The notes: a model not told the origin generated them from the sequence alone. Counted from the stretch's first letter, positions 1-8,728 are shown. The stretch: DNA of 32,745 bases from Candidatus Egerieimonas intestinavium (GCA_018711815.1 DVHU01000089.1:1-32745); one strand, 5' to 3'. Translations and numbers: made by a program.

Positions 1-253
1 ATTTGGAGTACTTCTTTTCTATCTTTCCGCTTTTAATATATTCTTTCTGAAAATAAGCAATCACAGCCGCATGCTTTGAAAAGTCTTGTCCCTCTATGGC
101 CAACAAAGTCCGCACAGCAGTAAACATAGCATAGTAAGAACGTCCAATAGAATCTTTGTAGCTTCCCGCATCCAAAAGTATTTTTGAAGATTTCAATCTT
201 TCCTCTGCCATTTCCAAACGATACTGCATCAATTCCCTTCTGCTATCAAGCAA
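1..253 (-). CDS. HEPN-domain protein, partial (3' end outside window)
   Basis: About 84 codons are visible, reading off the left edge. The TTG start at 253 overlaps the last codons of the upstream nucleotidyltransferase gene, the same arrangement as in the second pair near 2.4 kb, so I chose TTG over the ATG at 229. The protein aligns by eye with the HEPN at 1958-2368: both begin with an RR(D/E)L..YRLE helix, then a K.AKILL.AG / KSSKILLDAG segment, then the (N/G)R.YY.(I/M)(Y/F) helix. HEPN proteins of MNT pairs are typically RNases or regulated partners whose active site is an R-x(4-6)-H motif. Here the helix reads GRSYYAMFTAV, so the position of the expected His holds Thr. That suggests a non-catalytic or altered HEPN. 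The C-terminal half is not visible. Confidence 0.8.
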   Translation of the reverse strand, partial: MLDSRRELMQYRLEMAEERLKSSKILLDAGSYKDSIGRSYYAMFTAVRTLLAIEGQDFSKHAAVIAYFQKEYIKSGKIEKKYSK

Positions 254-587
254 CTATATCCACTCCTTCGTTTTGTATATTTCTGTAATATGGCAGATCA
301 TCTTTATATTTTTCATACTCACTTAAAGGTATGACTGTTGGCGAAACGATTGTTCCATATTCTAATTCCAAATCCGAAGAAATATCCCATACCATCTTCA
401 AGCGCTCCTGCAAGTCCGAACGCTCTCCACGCACGATAGCTACAATGTCTATATCCGAGTCGTCCTGATTATCTCCCCGTGCATAAGAGCCATACAAAAC
501 CATTTTCACGATGTCCTCCCCATACACAGTACGATAAATCTCTGATATTTTCTTTAGAATCATTTTTAAATCATTTCCTGTACACAT
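246..587 (-). CDS. MNT-type nucleotidyltransferase (antitoxin-like), pair 1
   Basis: A 113-residue minimal nucleotidyltransferase of the Pol-beta fold. The signature is intact: a GS pair in LYGSYARGD (residues about 32-40), then SDIDI ten residues on, giving GS-x10-DxD for metal and NTP binding. Known MNT/HEPN modules are toxin-antitoxin systems in which the MNT partner can AMPylate and silence the HEPN RNase. The ATG at 587 is preceded by GGAGG about 11 nt upstream. The gene overlaps the downstream HEPN by about 8 nt, implying translational coupling. It follows the lipoprotein gene by about 40 nt with only a short CGCTG/CAGCG hairpin between, so co-transcription is possible. Composition is AT-richer than the housekeeping genes, consistent with horizontal acquisition. 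Confidence 0.88.
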   Translation of the reverse strand: MCTGNDLKMILKKISEIYRTVYGEDIVKMVLYGSYARGDNQDDSDIDIVAIVRGERSDLQERLKMVWDISSDLELEYGTIVSPTVIPLSEYEKYKDDLPYYRNIQNEGVDIVA

Positions 588-629
588 ATTGCCAGATTCG
601 CCTCCTTTACCCGCTGTACCAGCGTCTGG

Positions 630-1631
630 CTATTTATCAGCCAGCCCGCTCAAATCCAGTGTGGCTGTGAGCTCTTCCAGGTCGTCCTCCTGATAATAAT
701 ACTTCAATACGCTTTGTGAGTAATCGGCTCCCTCCTGGGGATCATCTCCTCCCTTCAGCGTAAAGCGGAAATAACGCACCTCCGGAGTCAGGTGGCAGAC
801 CACATCTCCCATACTGTCGCTGGATGTCCAGTCTCCTACAGTCAGATTTCTCAGTCCAACCATTCCGCCGTCATCGCCCTTGGCCTGGCTCAGAATATGG
901 AACGTAACCCCCATAATGTGGCCGTCTGCCGCGGATACCCAGTAGTTGGCATCTACAATCTGTGCTTTTCCCTGCTCATTATCCACCAATACCCAGGAGT
1001 CCTGCTTAGGCTCGGGGAAGATATCCGCCGCTTCCGTCTTAGCTCCGGGGTAGACTGTGGCATCAATTTCTACTTCCTCATAAATGCTTCCGTGAGCCTG
1101 ATAGCCCAGGGCCACGTGAAATTCCAGGGAATTGATCTCCTGGATTCCCGCATGAGCCAACAGCGTCCGGGGCAGCACCAGCTCAACGGGCCTCTCCCGG
1201 CCCGCGCCGACCATGGTATAGCCTTTTGAATCCTGATAAATAAACTGGAAATCATCCGTATGGAAGATCACCCCATTGACCTTCAGCTGCATATCATAGT
1301 AACCAGAATAATTCTGGGCATCCGTGGATGCCCGATAAGTAATCACGTAGGCATCCTCTGTGGTCTCTATGGAATCGATATGGAAATAGTAATCGCCGTC
1401 CTCATAAATGGTTCCTGAGGTGAAATTTTCCAGCTCTATGGACTTCTGCTGTTCCTTTTCTTCCTCCTCTTTTTCCTCATCGTCCCCCGTATCCTTAGTC
1501 TCCTCCTCCGAAAGGGTCTCCTGAGATTTCTGACCGGCAGCGTCCGCGTTCTTTTCCTCTTCCTTGCTGCCGCATCCTGCCAGCAGACAAAGAGTTAACA
1601 TCATACATCCCCAATAGACTTTCCTTTTCAT
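630..1631 (-). CDS. Putative membrane lipoprotein of unknown function
   Basis: 333 residues. The N-terminus is a lipoprotein signal peptide: MKRK, a hydrophobic stretch, then LLAGCGS with the lipobox Cys at about residue 20, so the mature protein should be tethered to the outer face of the membrane. Residues about 25-65 are a highly charged Glu/Lys-rich spacer (KEEEKEQQ and similar). The rest (about 70-333) looks beta-rich and globular, with several tyrosine-containing strands. I do not recognise the fold; it may relate to ligand-binding or anti-sigma extracytoplasmic domains, but no motif proves this. The start is supported by GGAGGAGAGGG about 6 nt before the ATG and by a promoter at 1672-1700. 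It lies between two MNT/HEPN modules. Confidence 0.75.
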   Translation of the reverse strand: MKRKVYWGCMMLTLCLLAGCGSKEEEKNADAAGQKSQETLSEEETKDTGDDEEKEEEEKEQQKSIELENFTSGTIYEDGDYYFHIDSIETTEDAYVITYRASTDAQNYSGYYDMQLKVNGVIFHTDDFQFIYQDSKGYTMVGAGRERPVELVLPRTLLAHAGIQEINSLEFHVALGYQAHGSIYEEVEIDATVYPGAKTEAADIFPEPKQDSWVLVDNEQGKAQIVDANYWVSAADGHIMGVTFHILSQAKGDDGGMVGLRNLTVGDWTSSDSMGDVVCHLTPEVRYFRFTLKGGDDPQEGADYSQSVLKYYYQEDDLEELTATLDLSGLADK

Positions 1632-1671
1632 TGTTCCCTCTCCTCCATAAAAAGTATCAATTCATGCAATA

Positions 1672-1700
1672 ATTATAATTGATTTTCGCAGCAGTTACAA
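1672..1700 (-). promoter_or_regulatory. Candidate sigma-A promoter of the lipoprotein gene
   Basis: Reading the minus strand: TTGTAA (1700-1695), a 17-nt spacer, then TATAAT (1677-1672), about 40 nt before the start codon. Confidence 0.55.
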
Positions 1701-1957
1701 TGAAATATCCGCCTTCTGTCACAAATACTCGGAGCTTGTTTTTCAAAAAACGGGAAGGGCTACCTGGCCGTTTTCCGAAACCATGGCAGACATCCGGAGC
1801 CGCCGGAAACGATGGGTTACCGCCTGCACATCACAGCCCCGTGGCTACGCAGGATCCGGGATTGATTCTTTGCGTCAGTTTTGCTATATTTAGTTAGGTG
1901 ATCGTACTGGAGAAACTTGCATTTTTCTTTCTTTATCTTATCAGTCACACTTATCAA
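1701..1957. other. Gene-free stretch with nothing recognised
   Basis: The stretch between the lipoprotein promoter and the HEPN stop has no ribosome-site-backed ORF. The short plus-strand ORF here has no SD and no recognisable protein. Short GC-rich complementary pieces (CCGTTTTCCG and CGGAAACG near 1770-1810) do not form a convincing terminator. Confidence 0.5.
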
Positions 1958-2368
1958 TTAAATTTTTCCCTTTATATATTCCTCAATTTCCCCAATCAGT
2001 TCTAAGGCCGTAGCAATCTGTTCCTTTGCCTCGTCTTCTGTCGCAATATAGAAATCATCATAGTCGCTGGCGTGCCGTATCTCCTCTGCTTCAGCAATTC
2101 TTCTCCCCAAAGTTCTCGGGAAAATTTCTGTCTTTATATATTTTTTATTGAAATTTGCCAAAGCGTCCTTATGTCTTTTATAGGCATTTCCATCCAGCGC
2201 ATGCATTGCTGAGACAGCATGGTAAATCCCATAATAGGCTCTGTTGTTCGCTCCCCTGAATTCGCCTGCTTCCAAGAGTATTTTTGCCGACTTTATATCG
2301 CTTTTTGCAACCTCTAAACGATACAAAACCAAATCCCTCCGTGTCCCTTTTTCATTATGCTGCGTCAA
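1958..2368 (-). CDS. HEPN-domain protein (toxin-like), pair 2
   Basis: 136 residues, all alpha. The HEPN active-site helix is intact: NRAYYGIYHAVSA contains R-x6-H, the predicted RNase motif, unlike the first HEPN in this window. The family (PF05168-like) partners with minimal nucleotidyltransferases; in characterised modules the HEPN cuts RNA and the MNT neutralises it. The only in-frame start is TTG at 2368, overlapping the end of the MNT gene by 14 nt, which suggests coupled translation. The C-terminal end is rich in Glu (EEIEEYIKGKI). No clear terminator follows. An RNase role here is inferred from the motif and the pairing. Confidence 0.88.
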   Translation of the reverse strand: MTQHNEKGTRRDLVLYRLEVAKSDIKSAKILLEAGEFRGANNRAYYGIYHAVSAMHALDGNAYKRHKDALANFNKKYIKTEIFPRTLGRRIAEAEEIRHASDYDDFYIATEDEAKEQIATALELIGEIEEYIKGKI

Positions 2369-2696
2369 ATAGTTTTACCCCCTCTTTTTCAATATTGGTA
2401 TAGAACGGATATACGTCCACCCATTTATTAAAATGCTCTCTATTTTTGACTATCGGCTTAATATCCAGATCATAGTCCATATTGAAATCATAAGTCATAC
2501 CGGACAATTCATGCCGGTATTTTTTAATGTCCATATCATTCATGTCCAGAAGCACCATAATATCTATATCTGAATTCTCTGTATAATCTCCTCTTGCATA
2601 AGAACCATACAAGATAACCGTCTTTAAATGCTCTCCATATATTTTACAAAGCAGTTCTACATATTGCTTCATCAAATCGCTTGTTGTTCCTGGCAT
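2355..2696 (-). CDS. MNT-type nucleotidyltransferase (antitoxin-like), pair 2
   Basis: 113 residues from the ATG at 2696. A longer reading starts at a TTG at 2714, but GGGAGAGGGTG sits about 6 nt before the ATG and decides the start. The catalytic GS-x10-DxD motif is present as LYGSYARGD followed by SDIDI. It resembles the MNT at 246-587 through the LYGSYARGD and SDIDI core and has the same length, but diverges elsewhere, so the two modules are related rather than a recent duplication. Expected role: nucleotidyl transfer to its HEPN partner (antitoxin). It is the first gene of a two-gene unit; a TATAAT lies about 55 nt upstream. Confidence 0.88.
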   Translation of the reverse strand: MPGTTSDLMKQYVELLCKIYGEHLKTVILYGSYARGDYTENSDIDIMVLLDMNDMDIKKYRHELSGMTYDFNMDYDLDIKPIVKNREHFNKWVDVYPFYTNIEKEGVKLFDAA

Positions 2697-2748
2697 ATCA
2701 TCACCCTCTCCCAAATCATATAGAGTCTGTCGATTTATAATTACTTTT

Positions 2749-2778
2749 ATTATACTGAATTTCCATCTGTTTTAACAG
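2749..2778 (-). promoter_or_regulatory. Candidate promoter and palindrome upstream of MNT/HEPN pair 2
   Basis: TATAAT on the minus strand at 2754-2749. No good -35 box is visible. Near its expected place lies the palindrome CTGTTTTAACAG (2767-2778), which could be an operator for autoregulation; this is inference. Confidence 0.4.
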
Positions 2779-2808
2779 CTTTTTCGTAATTAACATATAT
2801 AGAGAACT

Positions 2809-2858
2809 AAAAAAAGAGGAAGATGCCGCCGCACAAAGCCCAGCATCTTCCCCTTTTC
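2809..2858 (-). terminator. Rho-independent terminator of greA-lysS
   Basis: Minus strand: GGGGAAGATGC, a loop of about 16 nt, GCATCTTCCTC, then a T-run. It lies about 20 nt past the lysS stop codon. Confidence 0.85.
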
Positions 2859-2876
2859 TATATCCTGTCATTTAAT

Positions 2877-4808
2877 TTAATACAGTTTTGCCCCAGCCGG
2901 AATCCTATCGTCCACCATCAGCAGATTCAGCCCTTCCTGGCCATCTTCCTCATGGACTGCTGAAATCAGCATACCCTCAGAATCGATACCCATCATCTTC
3001 CGGGGAGGAAGATTGGTGATAGCGATACAGGTCTTTCCCACCAGCTCTTCCGGCTCGTAGTACTCGTGGATACCGCTCAGGATCGTGCGCTTCCGGTCTG
3101 TGCCGTCATTCAGGGTGAACTTCAGAAGCTTCTTGCTCTTAGGAACTGCCTCGCAGGCTTCCACCTTCACCACCCGGAAATCGGACTTGCTGAAGGTGTC
3201 AAAATCAACAGTTTCCTCAAAGAGCGGTTCAACCTTCACCTTGGAAAAGTCGACCTTCACAACCGGCTCTGCGTCCTTTGCGGAGGCAGTAAATGTTGCC
3301 TTTGCCCCGCTCTTATCTCCGCCAATGCTCTTCATTGTCGGAAACAGCAGCACATCGCGGATGGCTGCGGAGTCCGTCAGCAGCATACACATCCGGTCGA
3401 TACCGAAGCCGATTCCGCCGGTGGGCGGCATACCGATCTCCAGCGCGTTCAAGAAGTCCTCGTCGGTGGTATTGGCCTCCTCGTCGCCCTGGGCCAGCTG
3501 CTCCTCCTGAGCCTTAAAGCGCTCCCTCTGATCGATGGGATCGTTGAGCTCGGAGTAGGCGTTGGCCATCTCCCAGCCGTTCATGAAGAACTCGAACCGC
3601 TCCGTATACTCGGGGTTCTCGGGTTTCTTCTTGGTCAGCGGGGAAATCTCAATGGGATGATCCATGACGAAGGTGGGCTGGATCAGATGCTCCTCCGCAA
3701 ACTCCTCGAAGAAGAGAGCCAGGATATCGCCCTTCTTGTGGCGCTCCTCGTACTCCACATGGTGCTCCTTGGCCGCGGCTCTGGCCTCCTCCAGGCTGTG
3801 GATCTCGTTGAAATCCACGCCGGCGTACTTCTTCACCGCGTCCACCATGGTGATGCGCTCAAAGGGCTTGCCCAGATCCATCTCCACCCCGTTGTAGACG
3901 ATGGTGGTGGTGCCCAGCACTTCCTGAGCCACATAGCGGTACATCCGCTCCGTCAAATCCATCATGCCGTTGTAGTCAGTGTACGCCTGATACAGCTCCA
4001 TCAGGGTAAACTCCGGGTTGTGGCGGGTATCCAGTCCCTCGTTCCGGAACACCCGGCCGATCTCATAGACCCGCTCCAGGCCTCCCACGATCAGTCTCTT
4101 TAAGTAGAGCTCCAGGGAGATGCGCAGCTTCAGATCCTCATCCAGAGCATTGAAGTGAGTCTCGAAGGGACGGGCGGCAGCGCCTCCGGCATTGGCCACC
4201 AGCATGGGGGTCTCCACCTCCATGAATCCCTCTCCTGCCAGGAACTTCCGGATGCTGGCCAGAATCTGCGAACGCTTGATGAAGGTGTCCTTCACCTCCG
4301 GGTTCATGATCAGATCCACATACCGCTGACGGTAACGGATATCCGTGTTGGTGAGGCCGTGGAACTTCTCCGGCAGAATCTGAAGACTCTTGGAGAGCAG
4401 CGTCACAGAGGCCGCGTGGATGGAAATCTCTCCGGTCTTGGTGCGGAACACCTCGCCCTTGATTCCCACGATATCGCCGATATCCAGCTTCTTAAAGTCC
4501 TTGTAGGACTCTTCTCCCAGGCTGTCCCGGGCCACGTAGCACTGGATATTTCCCTTCAGGTCCTGCAGATTGCAGAAGGAAGCTTTACCCATCACACGCT
4601 TGGACATCATACGGCCCGCCACAGAAACCTGTTTGCCCTCCAACTCCTCGAAGCGATCCTTGATCTCCTGGCTGTGAATTTCCACATCGTATTTCGTAAT
4701 GACAAAGGGATCCTGCCCCTTTGCCTGCAGTTCAGCCAGCTTCTCCCGGCGAACCTTCAATAACTGATTTACATCCTGCTCCTGTACTTTCTTCTGCTGC
4801 TCTGCCAC
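2877..4808 (-). CDS. lysS: Lysyl-tRNA synthetase, class II, with C-terminal tRNA-binding domain
   Basis: Charges tRNA-Lys with lysine in the cytoplasm. Residues about 60-145 form the N-terminal OB anticodon-binding domain. The class II core follows, with motif 2 around [20 protein letters not shown] and motif 3 as [13 protein letters not shown]. From about residue 530 there is an extra EMAP/MetG-type tRNA-binding OB domain ([18 protein letters not shown]..., [22 protein letters not shown]), making the protein about 640 residues against about 490 for ordinary LysS. I chose the GTG at 4808: AAGGAG lies 8 nt before it, whereas an upstream in-frame GTG at 4817 abuts the SD. It is 15 nt downstream of greA and shares its promoter. 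Confidence 0.97.
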   Translation of the reverse strand: MAEQQKKVQEQDVNQLLKVRREKLAELQAKGQDPFVITKYDVEIHSQEIKDRFEELEGKQVSVAGRMMSKRVMGKASFCNLQDLKGNIQCYVARDSLGEESYKDFKKLDIGDIVGIKGEVFRTKTGEISIHAASVTLLSKSLQILPEKFHGLTNTDIRYRQRYVDLIMNPEVKDTFIKRSQILASIRKFLAGEGFMEVETPMLVANAGGAAARPFETHFNALDEDLKLRISLELYLKRLIVGGLERVYEIGRVFRNEGLDTRHNPEFTLMELYQAYTDYNGMMDLTERMYRYVAQEVLGTTTIVYNGVEMDLGKPFERITMVDAVKKYAGVDFNEIHSLEEARAAAKEHHVEYEERHKKGDILALFFEEFAEEHLIQPTFVMDHPIEISPLTKKKPENPEYTERFEFFMNGWEMANAYSELNDPIDQRERFKAQEEQLAQGDEEANTTDEDFLNALEIGMPPTGGIGFGIDRMCMLLTDSAAIRDVLLFPTMKSIGGDKSGAKATFTASAKDAEPVVKVDFSKVKVEPLFEETVDFDTFSKSDFRVVKVEACEAVPKSKKLLKFTLNDGTDRKRTILSGIHEYYEPEELVGKTCIAITNLPPRKMMGIDSEGMLISAVHEEDGQEGLNLLMVDDRIPAGAKLY

Positions 4809-4823
4809 TTTCTCCACTCCTTA

Positions 4824-5306
4824 TCAGATATTCCGCTCGATGCTCAGCACCTGATAGCGCATCACGCCCGCCGGCATCTCCACGTTTACGGTTTCATTCT
4901 TCCTGGCTCCGATCAAGGCTTTGCCCACCGGAGACTCGTTGGAAATCTTTCCCTGCAGGCTGTTGGCCTCTGTGGACCCAACGATCTGCAGCTCCATCTC
5001 CTCATTATATTCCATATCCAGCACGCGAATCTTGCAGCCGACGCTGACCTTGTCCATGTCAACCTCGTCCTCCACCACAACTTCCGCGTTCTTTAAGATC
5101 TTCTCAATCTCCTCGATGCGGGCCTCGATATCTCTCTGCTCATCCTTGGCTGCATCGTACTCTGCATTCTCAGACAGATCCCCCTGCTCTCTGGCTTCCT
5201 TGATCTTTCCGGCAACCTCTTTTCTCTTTACCACCTTCAGATCATGAAGCTCATCCTCCAGCTTTTTCAGACCTGCATAAGTCAGAATATTTTTCTTTTC
5301 TTCCAT
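4824..5306 (-). CDS. greA: Transcription elongation factor GreA
   Basis: 160 residues, the standard length. The N-terminal antiparallel coiled coil (residues about 8-78) includes GDLSENAEYDAAKDEQ at its tip, where the acidic residues act in the RNA polymerase secondary channel to stimulate cleavage of backtracked RNA. The C-terminal FKBP-like domain ends in the usual SPVGKALIGA...V..PAG segment. It is the first gene of a greA-lysS unit, an order common in Firmicutes. The ATG at 5306 has only a weak AGGA upstream. A consensus promoter lies about 65 nt upstream. Confidence 0.97.
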   Translation of the reverse strand: MEEKKNILTYAGLKKLEDELHDLKVVKRKEVAGKIKEAREQGDLSENAEYDAAKDEQRDIEARIEEIEKILKNAEVVVEDEVDMDKVSVGCKIRVLDMEYNEEMELQIVGSTEANSLQGKISNESPVGKALIGARKNETVNVEMPAGVMRYQVLSIERNI

Positions 5307-5371
5307 GATTCCTGCACCCTTTCTGCTACTTTCCTTCTAATTTAAAACCTACCCCTCATAACAATCAACGT

Positions 5372-5400
5372 ATTATAGCCGAAAATGCGCTAATTGTCAA
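5372..5400 (-). promoter_or_regulatory. Consensus sigma-A promoter of greA-lysS
   Basis: Minus strand: TTGACA (5400-5395), exactly 17 nt, TATAAT (5377-5372). Both hexamers match the consensus fully. It lies in the 137-bp gap between dusB and greA, just past the dusB stop codon. Confidence 0.9.
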
Positions 5401-5443
5401 GGTTTTTCGCTTGTCTCAACAGATATATGATTTCCCCCGGAGA

Positions 5444-6403
5444 TCAATTCCACTCTTCCAGAAGATTTTCCAGGGATTCCAGGCTGTCGATGCCGTTGAT
5501 GGCCTGCCGAAGCCGGGCGGAGTGGGGATAGCCTGCGGTATACCAGGCCACGTGCTTTCTCATCTCCCGCATGCCGGTATAGGGCCCTTTCTCCTCCAGC
5601 AGAAGCCGGGCATGGCGGAGAATCATCTCCTTCACCTGGGGCAGCTGCGGTCGGGGCGTGATCTGCCCCTTCTCAAAATAGTCTGTCAGCTGCCTGAATA
5701 TCCAGGGATTTCCCCGGCAGGCCCGGCCGATCATCACCCCGTCGCAGCCGGTCTCACGGAGCATAGCTTCCGCCCTCTGGGGAGAGTCCACATCCCCGTT
5801 TCCGATCACCGGGATGGACACCGCCTCCTTGACCCGGCGGATAATCTCCCAGTCCGCCTCCCCGCTGTAGTACTGCTCCCGGGTTCTGCCGTGGACCGCC
5901 ACCGCCGCCGCCCCGGCGTCCTCAATAATCTTGGCTATCTCCACCGCATTGACCGAAGCGTCGTTAAATCCTTTGCGGATCTTTACCGTCAGGGGCTTTC
6001 TGATGGCCCGGGAGACAGAGCGGACGATCTCTCCCACCAGCTGAGGATTTTTCATCAAGGCCGATCCCTCCCCGTTATTGACCACCTTGGGCACAGGGCA
6101 GCCCATGTTAATGTCCAGAATGTCAAAGGGCAGCTCCTCAATCTGCGCCGCTATCTCCGCCATCAGCTCCGGATCGGAGCCGAAGAGCTGCAGGGACACC
6201 GGCCGCTCCCCGGGATGGATCTTCAGAAGAGCCTTGGTATTTTTATTTCCAAAATGAATGGCCTTGGCGCTGACCATCTCCATGCACAGAAGCCCTGCCC
6301 CCTGCTCCTTGCAGAGCAAACGAAAAGGCAGGTCCGTCACACCTGCCATGGGCGCCAAAACAAAGGGGTTGTCCAGCTCCACGTTTCCGATTTTCAGTTT
6401 CAT
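5444..6403 (-). CDS. dusB: tRNA-dihydrouridine synthase, DusB-like
   Basis: 319 residues. An FMN-dependent enzyme that reduces uridines in the tRNA D-loop. The N-terminal TIM barrel starts with APMAGVTDLPFR (residues 17-28). The catalytic Cys is at about position 102 in DINMGCPVPKV, followed by the NNGEGSALMK lysine region, then TVKIRKGF, AVHGRTREQYYSG and the FMN-phosphate site VIGNGDV/GVMIGRA. A small helical domain closes the C-terminus. The ATG lies 3 nt after the DUF6145-like stop codon, so the two are translationally linked. It is the last gene of a minus-strand run; I see no clear terminator before the greA promoter. Confidence 0.95.
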   Translation of the reverse strand: MKLKIGNVELDNPFVLAPMAGVTDLPFRLLCKEQGAGLLCMEMVSAKAIHFGNKNTKALLKIHPGERPVSLQLFGSDPELMAEIAAQIEELPFDILDINMGCPVPKVVNNGEGSALMKNPQLVGEIVRSVSRAIRKPLTVKIRKGFNDASVNAVEIAKIIEDAGAAAVAVHGRTREQYYSGEADWEIIRRVKEAVSIPVIGNGDVDSPQRAEAMLRETGCDGVMIGRACRGNPWIFRQLTDYFEKGQITPRPQLPQVKEMILRHARLLLEEKGPYTGMREMRKHVAWYTAGYPHSARLRQAINGIDSLESLENLLEEWN

Positions 6404-6406
6404 TTT

Positions 6407-6736
6407 CTATACATCCTCATTTAGGAAAAAGACCTTGTAGTACAGCTCCAGCGCCTCCAGAAGCTCCCGCTTCTCCTGCTGGATCTGCTTAATCTTCAGC
6501 CCGCTTCCGATCTCATCGAACCTTCCGTCCGCCTCCTGGGCCTCCACGGTGAACTCCAGGCTGCCCTCCTCATCGTACCAGAGGGTCAGCACCCCTCCCA
6601 CATCCTCCGTGAAGAGCACGCACATGATCTTCAGCTCATCCTTCACCTGCTGGGGAAGGGTGGAAAAGTCTTCATTAAAATAATATTTCTGTTTGTACGA
6701 GTTGGCCCCGCACAAAACCGTGCGATCTGCATACAT
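6407..6736 (-). CDS. Small conserved protein, DUF6145-like
   Basis: 109 residues, with no signal peptide or membrane segment. It begins MYADRTVLCGANSYKQKYYFN and resembles, from memory, the DUF6145 family found in Lachnospiraceae next to birA and dusB. Acidic, with a mixed alpha/beta pattern: two strands (VGGVLTLWYDEEG, LEFTVEAQEADGRFDEIG) and a charged C-terminal helix. Function unknown. The AGAGGAG before the ATG supports the start. It sits 11 nt after birA and 3 nt before dusB, so it is a member of their operon. Confidence 0.75.
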   Translation of the reverse strand: MYADRTVLCGANSYKQKYYFNEDFSTLPQQVKDELKIMCVLFTEDVGGVLTLWYDEEGSLEFTVEAQEADGRFDEIGSGLKIKQIQQEKRELLEALELYYKVFFLNEDV

Positions 6737-6747
6737 GGCAATCTCCT

Positions 6748-7737
6748 CTATACGTAGCTGTAAAGTCCCCGGACGGAGACCTCGCCGGCAAAAACCGCCT
6801 CCGTCTCTCCCCCCGGGTATTCCACCAGTAGCTCTCCCTGGCTGTTGATGCCCCGGGCGATTCCCGTGCGCTCCCCGGTTTTTTCCAGAATTCTGACCTC
6901 CTGGTCCAGATTCAGGAGCACCCGGTTATATTCCTCCTGCAGCCCTGACAGATCACAGGTCTTCAGAAATATCTCCAGGTTTCGCTCAAAAGCCTCCAGC
7001 ACTGCGGCAGCCACCTCCACCCGGCGGAACCGGCGTCCCGCCTGTTGGCAGAGGGACGTGGCCTTATCCAGAAGCTCCGGGGGGAACTCTGTCTGATTCA
7101 CATTGATTCCGGTGCCCACCACCACGTAGTCCATATATTCCGCCTGGACGCTCATCTCCGTGAGTATTCCGCAGATCTTTCTGCCGTCCAGCACCACGTC
7201 GTTGGGCCATTTAATCCCCGGGCGAAGGCCCGCGGCCTTCTCCACGCCCTGGGCCACAGACAGTCCCATGATCAGGGTTATCATGGGGGCGTCCTGGGGA
7301 CGTATCTCCGGGCGCAGCAGCAGGGTCATGTAGATATTTTCCCCCTCCGGGGATTCCCAGACTCTGCCCCGGCGGCCCCGGCCCTTGATCTGGCGCTCTG
7401 CCACAGCCAAGGTACCGGAGGGCGCTCCCTCCTCTGCCAGCTGCTTGGCCCAGAGGTTGGTGGAGTCCGTTTCATATTTAAAGCGGACATTCTTTCCCAC
7501 CCAACGGGAGTTCACCGTGCTCTCCAGCTCCGGGGCGCTGATGACATCCGGCACTGTCTTAAGCCGGTAACCCCGGTTCTGCACCGCCTCGATCTCATAC
7601 CCCTCCCCCTGGAGAGCCTTGATATTTTTCCACACGGCAGTCCGGGAGATTCCCAGCTGCTGGCAGAGCTCCTGGCCGGAGAGGTAGTCCTCTCGCTGGC
7701 GAAGGGCCTTCAAAATCCTGCTCTTGGTCTTTTCCAT
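6748..7737 (-). CDS. birA: Bifunctional biotin-[acetyl-CoA-carboxylase] ligase / biotin operon repressor
   Basis: 329 residues. An N-terminal winged helix (about 1-65: LSGQELCQQLGISRTAVWKNIKALQGEGYEI, written here in two parts of one helix-turn-helix) allows DNA binding. The central ligase domain has ERQIKGRGRRGRVWESPEG, the biotinyl-AMP loop, and GIKWPNDVVLDGRKICGIL. A small C-terminal SH3-like domain follows. It makes biotinyl-5'-AMP and biotinylates carrier proteins; with the HTH present it may also repress biotin genes. It starts 1 nt after the argF stop, so the two are translationally coupled. Confidence 0.95.
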   Translation of the reverse strand: MEKTKSRILKALRQREDYLSGQELCQQLGISRTAVWKNIKALQGEGYEIEAVQNRGYRLKTVPDVISAPELESTVNSRWVGKNVRFKYETDSTNLWAKQLAEEGAPSGTLAVAERQIKGRGRRGRVWESPEGENIYMTLLLRPEIRPQDAPMITLIMGLSVAQGVEKAAGLRPGIKWPNDVVLDGRKICGILTEMSVQAEYMDYVVVGTGINVNQTEFPPELLDKATSLCQQAGRRFRRVEVAAAVLEAFERNLEIFLKTCDLSGLQEEYNRVLLNLDQEVRILEKTGERTGIARGINSQGELLVEYPGGETEAVFAGEVSVRGLYSYV

Positions 7738-7738
7738 C

Positions 7739-8728
7739 TTACGCTCCCAGGGTGGCCGCCATCACAGCCTTGATGGTGTGCATCCGGTTCTCCGCCTCCT
7801 GGAACACCTTGGACTGGGGAGACTCAAATACCTCGTCCGTCACCTCCATGTCTGTCAGGCCGAAGCGCTCCCCCATCTCCTTGCCGATGGTGGTCTTCAG
7901 ATCATGGAAGGAAGGCAGGCAGTGCAGGAAGATGGCCTGCTCTCCGGCAGCCTCCATTACCTGCTTCGTCACCTTGTAGGGAGTCAGATCGCGGATCCTC
8001 TCCTCCCAAACCTGGTCGGGCTCACCCATGGAAACCCACACGTCGGTGCAGATCACATCCGCCCCCTTTACCCCCTCCTGCACGTTCTCCGTCAGGGTGA
8101 TGGTGGCTCCAGATTCCCGGGCATAGGCCTGACACTCCTCCACCAGCTGGGGATCCGGGAAATATTTCCTGGGGGCGCAGGCCACAAAATCCATGCCCAT
8201 CTTGGCGCAGGCGATCATATAAGAATTTCCCATGTTGTAGCGGGCATCGCCCATGTACACCAGCTTGATGCCCTTCAGGCGTCCGAAATTCTCCTGGATA
8301 GTCAGCATATCCGCCAGCATCTGGGTGGGATGGTACTCGTTGGTCAGACCGTTCCAGACGGGAACTCCGGCGTACTTGGCCAACTCCTCCACAATCTCCT
8401 GGCCGTAGCCCCGGTACTCAATACCTTCATACATGCTTCCCAGCACCCGGGCAGTGTCGGCGATGCTCTCCTTCTTCCCGATCTGGGAGCTCTTGGGATC
8501 CAGATAGGTGGTTCCCATCCCCAGGTCGTGAGCCGCCACCTCAAAGGAACAGCGGGTTCTGGTGCTGGTTTTCTCAAAAATCAGGGCTACATTTTTTCCT
8601 CTGAGGGTATCCACAGGAACTCCCTGCTTCTTCTTGGCCTTCAGCTGTGCAGCCAAATCCAGAAATTCCTGGATCTCCTCCGGGGTAAAATCCTTCAGTG
8701 TCAAAAAATGGCGTCCTTTTAAACTCAT
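7739..8728 (-). CDS. argF: Ornithine carbamoyltransferase
   Basis: 329 residues, normal for the family. It carries the carbamoyl-phosphate loop STRTR (residues 55-59, in [13 protein letters not shown]), the HPTQ-type motif (YHPTQMLAD), and the ornithine-side HCLPSFHD near residue 270. It forms citrulline from ornithine and carbamoyl phosphate in arginine synthesis. A catabolic arcB role cannot be excluded, but no arcA or arcC lies nearby. GGAGGAAG precedes the ATG. It is 48 nt downstream of the patatin gene and 1 nt upstream of birA. Confidence 0.93.
   Translation of the reverse strand: MSLKGRHFLTLKDFTPEEIQEFLDLAAQLKAKKKQGVPVDTLRGKNVALIFEKTSTRTRCSFEVAAHDLGMGTTYLDPKSSQIGKKESIADTARVLGSMYEGIEYRGYGQEIVEELAKYAGVPVWNGLTNEYHPTQMLADMLTIQENFGRLKGIKLVYMGDARYNMGNSYMIACAKMGMDFVACAPRKYFPDPQLVEECQAYARESGATITLTENVQEGVKGADVICTDVWVSMGEPDQVWEERIRDLTPYKVTKQVMEAAGEQAIFLHCLPSFHDLKTTIGKEMGERFGLTDMEVTDEVFESPQSKVFQEAENRMHTIKAVMAATLGA

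Noticed and set aside
1679-1897. 72-codon plus-strand ORF in the gap after the lipoprotein promoter
   Set aside because: No ribosome site, no recognisable protein, and it begins inside the promoter of the opposite gene.
3066-4103. Long plus-strand ORF opposite lysS; similar long ones at 5411-6424, 7724-8722, 11950-13551, 16022-17107, 18385-19191 and 22557-23651
   Set aside because: All are antisense shadows of well-conserved minus-strand genes, His/Leu/Gly-rich as expected from GC-rich complementary frames, and none has a ribosome site or a recognisable domain.
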